Origin: Streptococcus cuniculipharyngis
GTDB taxonomy: Bacteria > Bacillota > Bacilli > Lactobacillales > Streptococcaceae
NCBI RefSeq assembly: GCF_007859195.1
Contig: NZ_VOHL01000005.1
Location: 1 to 64,000, forward strand
Length of the DNA stretch: 64,000 nucleotides
Reading direction: 5' to 3'
Position 1 is the first letter of the stretch. Each line of letters starts with the position of its first letter. Both the position numbers and the translations under genes were made by a program. Of this stretch, positions 35,475-43,940 are shown piece after piece. The notes under the pieces were generated by a model. It saw only the letters and a list, made by a program, of their open reading frames with translations. It made no database searches and was not told the DNA's origin.

Positions 35475-37091
35475 GTGGGAAATAAAGCAACAGATATAGA
35501 AACAGGGCATGTTTCTAATATAGGAGAGAATATGGCAGCCTATAGCCGTTCAGAACGCTCTTATGACAGCCAGCAAGGCAAGGTCTCTTTAGAGGGAAAT
35601 CAGGTATTTTTTAAGGTTCCTGTGACCGGGCGTCATCGCTTATCGCTCTTTCTTTTTAGTTTAGTGACAGGTCTTGTGACTCTAGCCCTTCCCTTGTTAG
35701 TTGGTTTAACCAATACCGCACAAGAGGAATACCTTTACTCGGGCTTGATGTTAACCAAGGGCTTACTGCCTTACGGTGATATTTTTTCAACGGGAGGCTT
35801 TCTCTATTATGTGATCGTGGGGTTAAGTTACCTTTTGGGTTCCCCTTTATGGTTATTGCTTCCCTATGTGATGGCTTTTTATGTATCGGGCATATACCTC
35901 TATCGTCTGGTAGGCTATTTAACCCGTAAGGAAGATTTGGCCATGGCTACCAGTCTATTATTCTATTTATTGAACGGAAGCTTGGGGTTTGGCGGGCTTT
36001 ATCCTGTTCAATTAGCCTTGCCATTTGTCTTAATTGGCCTTTGGTTTTTGGCTAAATATTTGGCAGGGCAGGCGTTGGATGAATCTTTTATGGTGTATGG
36101 TTTTTTAGGAGCTTTGAGTCTCTTGCTTGACCCTAGAACAATTATTTTTTGGCTTTTGTCCAGTGTGCTAGTTTTAAGTGTGAGTTTTAAACGAAAAGAA
36201 AGGGCACGCGGTTTTTATCAGCTTCTAGCGACAATCTTTGGTTCCATTATTGTTTTCTACACAGCCAGTTATTTCTTGATTAACTTGCAAATTTTGGACA
36301 ATTATGTGGGGCAAGCCCTGGTTTACCGCCTAACTGCTTTGAGTCAAGGTGGTGAAAATTTATGGGTGGCCTTCGGTGTTCAATTGCTAATGATGGTGGG
36401 AGCAGGTTTGGCCACAGGGATGTTATTGATGTTTAAGACATCAGCGGGTCAAGTTGGCTTGCGTCATCTTCAAGGGTTCATTGCTCTAATCTTTTTGTTA
36501 ATGGCAGTCTTTGCCCTCTTTTCAAGGAGTTTTGCTCCCTATCTGCTCTTAGACAGCTTACCTTATGGATTGTTGCTGACAGCCAGCTATCTTTCAGCTC
36601 GAAGGGATGATACCCAAAAAGTTAAGTCTCATCGTCGTCAAAAAGAGGGACGGGTCAATGATAAAGTTTTCATGGATATGATGAAAGCTCATGCCTATCT
36701 TCCTTTCCTAGTCGTGATGTTTGGTTTGGTTTATCCGATTTGGCAAGGCCTTAACCAGTCTACTTTTGCAGCAGATCGGCAGTTAGTGGTTAAGTATTTG
36801 AATAAAACAGCCAATGCTGAGGAAAAATTGTACACTTGGGATAATAGCACCAAGATTTACGAAAAAACAGGTTTGACGCCAAGCTCCCAGCTTATCTTAC
36901 CAGATGCGCATACGGCGACCAAGACCAATGCCCGTCTGTTGGAAGACGATTTGTTACAGAATCAGGCTAGTTATATTGTTGTTAATAAAACCCTTCCGAT
37001 CTCTCCAGCGGTTTCTGATAATTTGAAAAAAAATTATAAACGGCAAGAGATTAAGGGCTTGACAAGATTTATGGTCTATCGTTTTGAATAG
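35475..37091 (+). CDS. Polytopic membrane protein, GT-C glycosyltransferase-like
   Basis: A 538-residue protein with a hydrophilic N terminus (1-55), about eleven membrane helices (60-425) and an extracytoplasmic C-terminal domain (about 440-538). The first loop, QEEYLYSGLMLTKGLLPYGDIFSTGG, resembles the catalytic loop of GT-C enzymes of the PMT/ArnT type, which have LPY-D followed by an aromatic/Pro stretch. It starts at GTG 35475 with AAGGAG upstream. It may correspond to the competence-induced Ccs4 protein of S. pneumoniae by location; that is from memory and unverified. Confidence 0.6.
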   Translation: MGNKATDIETGHVSNIGENMAAYSRSERSYDSQQGKVSLEGNQVFFKVPVTGRHRLSLFLFSLVTGLVTLALPLLVGLTNTAQEEYLYSGLMLTKGLLPYGDIFSTGGFLYYVIVGLSYLLGSPLWLLLPYVMAFYVSGIYLYRLVGYLTRKEDLAMATSLLFYLLNGSLGFGGLYPVQLALPFVLIGLWFLAKYLAGQALDESFMVYGFLGALSLLLDPRTIIFWLLSSVLVLSVSFKRKERARGFYQLLATIFGSIIVFYTASYFLINLQILDNYVGQALVYRLTALSQGGENLWVAFGVQLLMMVGAGLATGMLLMFKTSAGQVGLRHLQGFIALIFLLMAVFALFSRSFAPYLLLDSLPYGLLLTASYLSARRDDTQKVKSHRRQKEGRVNDKVFMDMMKAHAYLPFLVVMFGLVYPIWQGLNQSTFAADRQLVVKYLNKTANAEEKLYTWDNSTKIYEKTGLTPSSQLILPDAHTATKTNARLLEDDLLQNQASYIVVNKTLPISPAVSDNLKKNYKRQEIKGLTRFMVYRFE

Positions 37092-37093
37092 AA

Positions 37094-37140
37094 AATCAAT
37101 ATATTGTGTTTTTTGATTTATCTAACACAATATATTGATT
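37094..37140 (+). promoter_or_regulatory. Tandem NrdR boxes over the nrdD promoter
   Basis: AATCAATATATTGTGT (37094-37109) and ACACAATATATTGATT (37125-37140), separated by 15 bp, match the NrdR box (core CAATATATTG) and its usual tandem spacing. The second covers the -35 TTGATT; TATAAT (37157-37162) follows after 16 nt. The two boxes are also complementary to each other and are followed by eight T, so the same DNA forms an 18-bp terminator hairpin for the preceding gene. Confidence 0.8.
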
Positions 37141-37187
37141 TTTTTTGCGTGTGTGCTATAATAAGATTGTGAAGGAGTTGACATGAT

Positions 37188-39353
37188 ATGAGCGTCTTAC
37201 AGCAAATTGACAAACAGAAATTGCCGAAAACCCAATTACCTGATTCGGTGATGGTCCTTGATCAGGGACGGTTGTTGAGCCTGTTGTATCAGGAAATTGA
37301 TGATATTGAATTGGCCAAAAAAATTGGTCAGAAAATTCTCAGGGGTTTAAGCTTTTACCAGGATAGTGGTCTGACCTGGTCTCTTTTTTGTCAAGAATTG
37401 GAGCATCAGTTGGAAACTGTTGAGCTAAATCATGTGGCTAAATCCTTGATTGAACAGTATCGTGTAGACGATCAAGCTTACCAGCTGGCGACAGATATTA
37501 ATTTGAGTATGGAACAGCTGATGGCTAGGGATAGTCGTTTGGTTAACGAAAATGCAAATAAGGATAGTAATGTCTTTAACACGCAGCGGGATCTGACGGC
37601 TGGTGTGGTGAGCAAGTCTATGGGTTTGCAATTCCTGCCCCTGGATGTTGCCCAAGCTCATCAGCGCGGTGATATTCACTACCATGATTTAGATTATAGC
37701 CCTTATACAACGATGACCAACTGTTGTTTGATTGACTTTAAGGGGATGTTAGCCAAGGGCTTCAAGATCGGTAATGCAGAGGTGGAGAGCCCTAAATCTA
37801 TCCAAACGGCGACAGCTCAGATTGCACAAATTATTGCTAATGTTGCTTCTAGTCAGTATGGTGGTTGTTCTGCTGATCGGATAGATGAGTTATTGGCCCC
37901 TTATGCTAGTCTCAATTATGACAAACATTTGCAGGAGGCTGAATGTTGGATTGAAGCTGGGAAGCGTGAGGATTATGCCCGTCAAAAAACGGCGAAAGAT
38001 ATTTATGATGCGATGCAGTCTCTGGAGTATGAAATCAATACCCTGTTTACTTCTAATGGGCAAACCCCTTTTACGTCGCTAGGATTTGGTTTGGGAACGG
38101 ACTGGTTTGCGCGTGAGATTCAAAAGGCTATTTTGCAGATTCGGATTAAGGGATTGGGAAAAGAGGGACGAACTGCCATTTTTCCGAAGTTGATTTTTAC
38201 CCTGAAACGTGGGCTGAATCTGGAACCTGGAACTCCCAATTATGATATTAAAGAATTGGCCCTGGAGTGTGCAACCAAACGCATGTATCCTGATATCCTG
38301 TCTTATGATAAAATTATTGAGCTGACGGGATCTTTTAAGGTGCCCATGGGTTGTCGAAGTTTTTTGCAAGGGTGGCAAGATGAGGACGGGCAAGAGGTTA
38401 ATTCTGGTCGGATGAATTTAGGAGTGGTGACCGTTAATTTACCACGTTTGGCCTTGGCCAGTCGAGGACGACAAGAGATTTTTTGGCAATTATTTGATCA
38501 CCAGTTGGCCCTAGCGAAAAAAGCCCTACTTTTTCGTGTGCAGCGGGTTTGTCAAGCCAGTCCAGTTAATGCGCCGATTCTTTACCAGTATGGGGCTTTT
38601 GGGCAACGATTGGATTCAGGTGATGAGGTGAAGCAATTGTTTACCAATAGACGAGCAACGGTTTCTTTAGGTTACATTGGCTTGTATGAGGTGGCGACTG
38701 TTTTTTATGGTAACCACTGGGAGACCAACATGGAAGCTAAGGAGTTTACCTTGGACATTATCAGGCAGATGAAAGACTTGTGTGAGCAGTGGTCAGAAGC
38801 CTATGGTTATCATTTTTCGGTTTATTCGACGCCATCTGAGAGTCTGACGGATCGTTTCTGTCGTCTAGATGCGGAACGTTTTGGTCAGGTGGAAGATGTT
38901 ACGGATAAGGGCTATTATACCAATAGTTTTCACTATGATGTTCGGAAAAACCCGACTCCTTTTGAAAAACTAGATTTTGAAAAGGCTTATCCAGCAGCTG
39001 GGGCTAGTGGTGGCTTTATTCATTATTGTGAATACCCTGTTTTGCAGCAAAATCCTAAGGCTTTGGAGGCGGTTTGGGATTATGCTTATGATCGGGTGGG
39101 TTATTTGGGAACGAATACGCCCATTGATAAATGTTACGCGTGTGGTTTTGAAGGGGATTTTACACCGACCGAACGTGGGTTTGCTTGCCCATCCTGCCAG
39201 AATACGGACCCTCAGACGGTAGATGTGGTAAAGCGGACCTGTGGTTATCTGGGAAATCCACAAATTCGTCCCATGGTTAGTGGACGACATAAGGAAATTG
39301 CAGCTCGAGTCAAGCACATGAATGGCTCGACCATGGTATGGAAAGGAAAATAA
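37188..39353 (+). CDS. nrdD: Anaerobic ribonucleoside-triphosphate reductase
   Basis: This class III enzyme makes dNTPs without oxygen. The 721 residues include an N-terminal ATP-cone (about 1-100), the catalytic barrel with conserved Cys (SPYTTMTNCCLIDF; SSQYGGCSADR), a C-terminal zinc site CYACGF..CPSCQN, and the glycyl-radical loop RTCGYLGNPQIRPMVSGR. Activation requires NrdG, encoded 660 nt downstream. Expression is probably repressed by NrdR via the tandem boxes upstream. Confidence 0.96.
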   Translation: MSVLQQIDKQKLPKTQLPDSVMVLDQGRLLSLLYQEIDDIELAKKIGQKILRGLSFYQDSGLTWSLFCQELEHQLETVELNHVAKSLIEQYRVDDQAYQLATDINLSMEQLMARDSRLVNENANKDSNVFNTQRDLTAGVVSKSMGLQFLPLDVAQAHQRGDIHYHDLDYSPYTTMTNCCLIDFKGMLAKGFKIGNAEVESPKSIQTATAQIAQIIANVASSQYGGCSADRIDELLAPYASLNYDKHLQEAECWIEAGKREDYARQKTAKDIYDAMQSLEYEINTLFTSNGQTPFTSLGFGLGTDWFAREIQKAILQIRIKGLGKEGRTAIFPKLIFTLKRGLNLEPGTPNYDIKELALECATKRMYPDILSYDKIIELTGSFKVPMGCRSFLQGWQDEDGQEVNSGRMNLGVVTVNLPRLALASRGRQEIFWQLFDHQLALAKKALLFRVQRVCQASPVNAPILYQYGAFGQRLDSGDEVKQLFTNRRATVSLGYIGLYEVATVFYGNHWETNMEAKEFTLDIIRQMKDLCEQWSEAYGYHFSVYSTPSESLTDRFCRLDAERFGQVEDVTDKGYYTNSFHYDVRKNPTPFEKLDFEKAYPAAGASGGFIHYCEYPVLQQNPKALEAVWDYAYDRVGYLGTNTPIDKCYACGFEGDFTPTERGFACPSCQNTDPQTVDVVKRTCGYLGNPQIRPMVSGRHKEIAARVKHMNGSTMVWKGK

Positions 39354-39354
39354 A

Positions 39355-39492
39355 ATGGGAAAATATCAATTAGATTATAAAGGACAAGCACAGGTAACGA
39401 GGTTTCACGAGAAACATTCTCAAGGAAAATCAGATAAAAAGAGTCGTATTCAGGCGTTGAAAGAACAATTTTTGACCAAAAAAGGGAAATAA
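39355..39492 (+). CDS. Conserved 45-residue protein of the nrdD-nrdG operon
   Basis: It starts two nucleotides after the nrdD stop (TAAAATG). The product begins MGKYQLDYKGQAQVTRFHEK and is Lys-rich to its end; it is soluble and basic. A small gene of this kind lies at the same place between nrdD and an acetyltransferase gene in S. pneumoniae. The function is unknown. Confidence 0.75.
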   Translation: MGKYQLDYKGQAQVTRFHEKHSQGKSDKKSRIQALKEQFLTKKGK

Positions 39493-39509
39493 GAGAGGAG
39501 GGTTAGCTG

Positions 39510-40051
39510 ATGGAACTCAGGAGACCAACCTTGGCTGATGAATCAGAGGTCAGGGCAATGATAGCAGAATTTGTCGCCAACGGTGAATCTCATGTTCATG
39601 GTGGTTTTTGGCCTGGGAAGATTTTTGACTATGAGGCCTGGTTATCTAGCAATCTTGAAGCTGAGATGGGTCTGAATTTACTTCCGAATTTTGTTCCTGC
39701 TATCCAGTTTGTCTCTTTTAATGAGCAAGGTCAGGCAATTGGTGTCCTGCATTTGCGACTACGTTTGAATGACTACCTTTTGGAACAAGGAGGTCATATT
39801 GGCTATTCGATTCGTCCCAGTCAACGTCAAAAGGGCTATGCTAAGGAACAGTTGCTACTTGGTTTACAAGAATGTCAACAAAAGAATATTAAGCAGGTCT
39901 TGGTAACTTGTGATCAGGAAAACGAGGCTAGTCGTCGGACAATTTTGGCGTGTGTGGCGTGTTAGAAGATACCCGTCAAGGGACGGAACGTTATTGGATT
40001 ACATTAGGAGGTCGGTATGAACAATCCCAAGCCTCAGGAGTGGACAGCTGA
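39510..40051 (+). pseudogene. GNAT acetyltransferase with a 1-nt frameshift near its end
   Basis: A GNAT-fold protein: MELRRPTLADESEVRAMIAEF at the start, HIGYSIRPSQRQKGYAKEQL as the acetyl-CoA motif A, and VTCDQENEASRRTI. The frame ends prematurely at TILACVAC. Adding one G at about 39951 restores ILACGGVLEDTRQGTERYWITLGG, the normal family ending, running to a stop at 40049-40051 and overlapping nrdG by 35 nt. About 30 C-terminal residues are lost, including a core strand, so activity is doubtful. A sequencing error is possible. Confidence 0.8.
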
Positions 40052-40616
40052 GGAACTTAGTCAGGGTCGGATTATTGATTATAAGGCTTTTAATTTTGTC
40101 GATGGTGAAGGGGTCCGCAATTCGCTTTATGTTGCTGGTTGCATGTTTCATTGTGAGGGATGCTACAATAAGGCGACTTGGTCGTTTAAGGCGGGAATTC
40201 CCTACACGGCTGAATTAGAAGAACAGATTATGGCTGATTTAGCCCAGCCTTATGTTCAAGGTTTGACCTTGTTGGGGGGAGAACCTTTCTTAAATACGGG
40301 AATTTTACTTCCCTTGGTTAAGCGGGTTCGGCGAGAGTTACCAGATAAGGATATTTGGTCTTGGACGGGTTATACTTGGGAGGAGTTGATGCTGGAAACT
40401 CCAGATAAGTTGGAGCTATTAGGTTTGGTTGATATTTTGGTAGATGGACGTTTTGAATTAGCCAAAAAAAATCTGATGTTACAATTTCGAGGTTCGTCAA
40501 ATCAACGCATTATTGATGTCAAAAAATCGTTAGCTAGTGGTCAGGTCGTTATTTGGGACAAGTTAAAGGATGGCCAGACCAGTTATGAACACCTGCAACG
40601 ACAAGAAAAGGACTGA
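40017..40616 (+). CDS. nrdG: Anaerobic ribonucleotide reductase activating protein
   Basis: A 199-residue radical SAM enzyme that generates the glycyl radical on NrdD. The iron-sulfur motif is CMFHCEGC (C-x3-C-x2-C) at about residues 42-49, with the family's FVDGEGVRNSLYVAGC before it and LLGGEPFLN (the GGE SAM contact). It begins at ATG 40017 behind AGGAGG, inside the end of the acetyltransferase reading frame. Confidence 0.95.
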   Translation: MNNPKPQEWTAEELSQGRIIDYKAFNFVDGEGVRNSLYVAGCMFHCEGCYNKATWSFKAGIPYTAELEEQIMADLAQPYVQGLTLLGGEPFLNTGILLPLVKRVRRELPDKDIWSWTGYTWEELMLETPDKLELLGLVDILVDGRFELAKKNLMLQFRGSSNQRIIDVKKSLASGQVVIWDKLKDGQTSYEHLQRQEKD

Positions 40617-40634
40617 ATGATTTTCAGTCCTTTT
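40606..40634. terminator. Bidirectional terminator between nrdG and pepF
   Basis: AAAAGGACTGAA/TTCAGTCCTTTT with a 5-nt loop; the convergent genes end on either side. Confidence 0.9.
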
Positions 40635-40657
40635 GATTAGTGACATCTTGCTTAGTT

Positions 40658-42355
40658 TTAAAGTTGCCTATCGTCAATGGCATTTAACCAATCAGTTGCG
40701 GCCTTGGCGGTTGTTTCCAAAGCACCTGGCTGGAATGGCGAATTGAGATGGGCTGTTTCAATGACCTGTAGGAAGGTCTTGCTGCCACCTAAGTCACAGA
40801 TAGCAAGGTAGTCTGCCCAAGCTGTCGGGTCTTGGTCCACCTGACTGCGTTTCCAGAATTGTAGGGCACAAACCTGGGCCAGAGTATAGTCAATGTAGTA
40901 GAAAGGACTGGCAAAAATATGTCCTTGGCGGTACCAGAAAATACCTCGGCTGAGGGCTTCTGAGTCGGAATAATCACGGTCTGGCAAGTAGAGTGCTTGC
41001 AAACGAGCCCAGGTTGCCTTGCGTTCTGCAGGCGTCATGTTTGGTTGCTCGTAGACTTCCTGTTGGAAATGGTCAACCAAGACCCCGTAAGGGAGAAAAG
41101 TCAGGGCGTCAGCCAAATGACTGAACTTGTATTTGTCAACCTGGTCCTTGAAGAAACGGTCCATCCATGGCCAGGTTAAAAATTCCATGGACATGGAATG
41201 AATTTCACATGTTTCATAGGTTGGCCAAATCACTTCGGGACTTTGAATCCATCGCGAACGATAAACCTGAAAGGCATGTCCAGCTTCGTGGGTTAAGACA
41301 TCGATGTCTCCCTTAGTGCCATTGAAATTAGAAAAGATGAAGGGGCTCTGGTAATCAGCGATATAGGTGCAGTAACCACCACTATCTTTACCAGTTTTGG
41401 CCACTAAATCCAGTAGTTGATGTTCCACCATAAAGTCAAAGAATTCGCCCGTTTCCTTGGATAATTCCCGATACATGGTTTGGGCTTGGGCTAGAATAAA
41501 GTCAGGGTCACCCTGAGGCCGAGCGTTGCCATCCAAAAACGTCAGGGCCAAATCATAGTGCTTGAGGCTATCTAGTTGTAGGCGTTTGGCCTGACGCTCC
41601 CTAAGTTGAGCGACGATGGGCACGATATGCTTGAGAATTTCTTGGCGATAAACCTTAACCATCTCGCGGTTATAGTCAAAACGGTTCATCTTGAGATAGC
41701 TATAGTCCACATAGTCTTTGAAGCCAAGAGTTTGGGCAATCTCTGTGCGGACCTTGACCAGTTGGTCGTAAATTCGATCAAACTCTTCCTCATGGTCCAC
41801 ATAATAGGCTGTGGTGGCTTCTGAGGCTGCTTGGCGGACGTCTCGGTCTGTTGATTGGCCAAAGGGAATCATCTGGGAGAGATTGTAGCTTTGCCCTTGG
41901 AAATTGATTTCTGCCCCTGCAATCAATTTATTGTAGTCATCTACCAGTTCATTTTCCTTTTGGAAAAGGGGAATAGCTGCCGCAGAAAAAGTTTTTATCT
42001 TGTTTTCTGCCTGCATGAAAAAGGTATCAGGGAGCAGGTCCGATAGGTCTTGGCGAAAAGGTGATGCGACAATAACTCGATAATAATCAGTTGTCAGCTC
42101 GTCAAATAAGGGGGTGTGTTCATTCCAGAATTTGGTTTCTTGGTTATAAAACTCGTCAGTCATATCAATGGAATGGCGGATATACCAAAGATTGGCTTGG
42201 GTGTCAATCTGGCGAAGCAGGGTCGTGATGTCCTGAACCAGCTGACGGGTTTCAGCCAAGCTAGTGGCTGTTGCTAGTTTGGCTGTTTTTTCAGCAAAGG
42301 TTTGCTTGAACGCTGGATAGTCTGGGCGAACATAAGTATAATCAGAAAATGTCAT
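40658..42355 (-). CDS. M3 family oligoendopeptidase (PepF-related)
   Basis: A 565-residue cytoplasmic zinc metallopeptidase that cleaves oligopeptides. The zinc motif HEAGH lies in DVLTHEAGHAFQVY (about residue 350) and the third ligand Glu lies downstream in YETCEIHSMSMEF. The N-terminal helical half is typical of the M3 family. Length is slightly below PepF (about 600), which matches the shorter M3 subgroup of streptococci. It is a single gene with its own minus-strand promoter near 42.4 kb. Confidence 0.9.
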   Translation of the reverse strand: MTFSDYTYVRPDYPAFKQTFAEKTAKLATATSLAETRQLVQDITTLLRQIDTQANLWYIRHSIDMTDEFYNQETKFWNEHTPLFDELTTDYYRVIVASPFRQDLSDLLPDTFFMQAENKIKTFSAAAIPLFQKENELVDDYNKLIAGAEINFQGQSYNLSQMIPFGQSTDRDVRQAASEATTAYYVDHEEEFDRIYDQLVKVRTEIAQTLGFKDYVDYSYLKMNRFDYNREMVKVYRQEILKHIVPIVAQLRERQAKRLQLDSLKHYDLALTFLDGNARPQGDPDFILAQAQTMYRELSKETGEFFDFMVEHQLLDLVAKTGKDSGGYCTYIADYQSPFIFSNFNGTKGDIDVLTHEAGHAFQVYRSRWIQSPEVIWPTYETCEIHSMSMEFLTWPWMDRFFKDQVDKYKFSHLADALTFLPYGVLVDHFQQEVYEQPNMTPAERKATWARLQALYLPDRDYSDSEALSRGIFWYRQGHIFASPFYYIDYTLAQVCALQFWKRSQVDQDPTAWADYLAICDLGGSKTFLQVIETAHLNSPFQPGALETTAKAATDWLNAIDDRQL

Positions 42356-42471
42356 AGGCTCTCCTTACATGTCATGATGTCTCTATTTTATCTTTTTTGC
42401 GGAGCTTTGGCAAACGCTATCGTAGCTTGTCAAAGGTGTGTTATAATAAATGAAAAACAGGAGGAAACGGT

Positions 42472-43101
42472 ATGATTAGGGAATTTTGTGCAGAAAATCA
42501 TAGTGATGTGGAACGGGCTTTGAGTCTAGGAGCCAACCGCATTGAATTGTGTGACAATTTGGCAGTAGGGGGAACAACCCCTAGTTATGGGGTCATTGAC
42601 CATGTTTGCCGCAAGGCCCATGCCCAAGGAGCAGCTGTCATGACCATGATTCGCCCACGCGGGGGAGATTTTTGTTACCATCAAGCAGAGCTTGACATCA
42701 TGCTGGCGGATAGCCAACTGGCAAAATCCCTAGGGTCCGATGGTCTGGTCTTTGGTGCCTTGACCAAAGAGGGGTGGTTGGATGAAGTTGCTCTAGCTCA
42801 ACTCATGCAGCAGGCTGAGGGCTGTCAAACTGTTTTTCACATGGCCTTTGATCAGATTCCTCGTCAACGCCAATTGGCAGCCTTGGATTGCCTGGTTGAT
42901 TATGGGGTCACACGAATTTTAACCAGGGGTGGTCTGGCAGGTTCTGCCTTGGAACACCTGGATTGGCTGAAAGAATTGGTGACCTACGCTGATGGCCGGA
43001 TAGAGCTAGTCGTGGGTGGTGGACTAACTCAGACCAACTATCATCAGTTGGTCGATGTTTTGGGGATTGAGCAGGTGCATGGCACGCGTTTATTTTGGTA
43101 G
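42472..43101 (+). CDS. cutC: Copper homeostasis protein CutC family
   Basis: A 209-residue TIM-barrel protein. Recognised by EFCAENHSDVERALSLGANRIELCDNL at the start, the MIRPRGGDFCY strand, and TRILTRGGLAGSALEHL plus VVGGGLTQTN near the C terminus. CutC has been linked to copper handling, but the biochemical role is unresolved. An extended -10 (TGTTATAAT, ending 42447) and GGAGG precede ATG. It is convergent with yaaA, the stops lying 2 nt apart. Confidence 0.92.
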   Translation: MIREFCAENHSDVERALSLGANRIELCDNLAVGGTTPSYGVIDHVCRKAHAQGAAVMTMIRPRGGDFCYHQAELDIMLADSQLAKSLGSDGLVFGALTKEGWLDEVALAQLMQQAEGCQTVFHMAFDQIPRQRQLAALDCLVDYGVTRILTRGGLAGSALEHLDWLKELVTYADGRIELVVGGGLTQTNYHQLVDVLGIEQVHGTRLFW

Positions 43102-43103
43102 GC

Positions 43104-43826
43104 TTAGTTGACCGTTTTGACAAAGACCAGATGATACTCTTCTGAGAGCTGAGGAGCATAGGCAAAGCCAGCAAAGTTTAGCTGCTTGATGGTTTCTAGG
43201 TCAGTTACCTGGTGTTGGATAACTTGATTTAGCAAGAGGCCACGCCCTTTTTTAGAAATCGTTGAGTGGGTTTTGAGTTGGCCATCTTTTTCTTCTTGGA
43301 AACTTATTCGGATAAATTGTTTGGCAATTTTCGGAGAAAAGACGGTTTCAAACTCGCTAGAGAGGAGGGAAACAACTGGTTCTTTTTCAACAGCTTGGTC
43401 AAAATCAGTTCGCCAGTAATGTTTCAAGGATTTGCCAGTCACCTTTAAGGAGCAGTTAAAATCTAAGCGGTGGGGCTGGATTGGGAAATTGGCGGGGATG
43501 ACCCCGTAGAGGGCACTGGTGATAAAGACCTGATTTTGCAGAAAGTCTTGCCCGTGCTGAATGACTTCTGGGTCAAGCTGGCGGTACATAAGCCCATTAA
43601 ATAGCTGGATGGCGGGGTAGCTGCTTGCCTTGTTTTGAGCTAACTCCTGCCATCGTTGCTCTTCAAGAAGGCTGGCTTCTGCCTTTATTTTATAAAGTTT
43701 GGCAAGCTGGTCTGGACTATACTGGGCCAGTTCTTGAATGATAGTCTTGCTTTGACTACTTAGGGGATGCGGGGCGATAGGGTCTTTTTCAGCCATTTCT
43801 TTGGCCGTTGGGATTAAATATTTCAT
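43104..43826 (-). CDS. yaaA: Peroxide stress protein YaaA (DUF328)
   Basis: A 240-residue DNA-binding-fold protein that in E. coli lowers free iron under peroxide stress. Family landmarks: MKYLIPTAKEM, AIQLFNGLMYRQLDP, FITSALYGVIPANFPIQPHRLDF and a Lys-rich SLKHYWR region. It is transcribed divergently from polC. In this catalase-free genus with an SpxB hydrogen-peroxide producer in the same window, such a protein is a sensible partner. Confidence 0.92.
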   Translation of the reverse strand: MKYLIPTAKEMAEKDPIAPHPLSSQSKTIIQELAQYSPDQLAKLYKIKAEASLLEEQRWQELAQNKASSYPAIQLFNGLMYRQLDPEVIQHGQDFLQNQVFITSALYGVIPANFPIQPHRLDFNCSLKVTGKSLKHYWRTDFDQAVEKEPVVSLLSSEFETVFSPKIAKQFIRISFQEEKDGQLKTHSTISKKGRGLLLNQVIQHQVTDLETIKQLNFAGFAYAPQLSEEYHLVFVKTVN

Positions 43827-43940
43827 ATTTCTATTGTAAGTTCTTAGGTGTAAAAGTCAAGAAAGGGCTCTCTCTTTATCAAATTCTGACGATAGCTCGC
43901 TTTTTTGTTATAATAAAGCTACTAGACCAAGGAGAATTTT

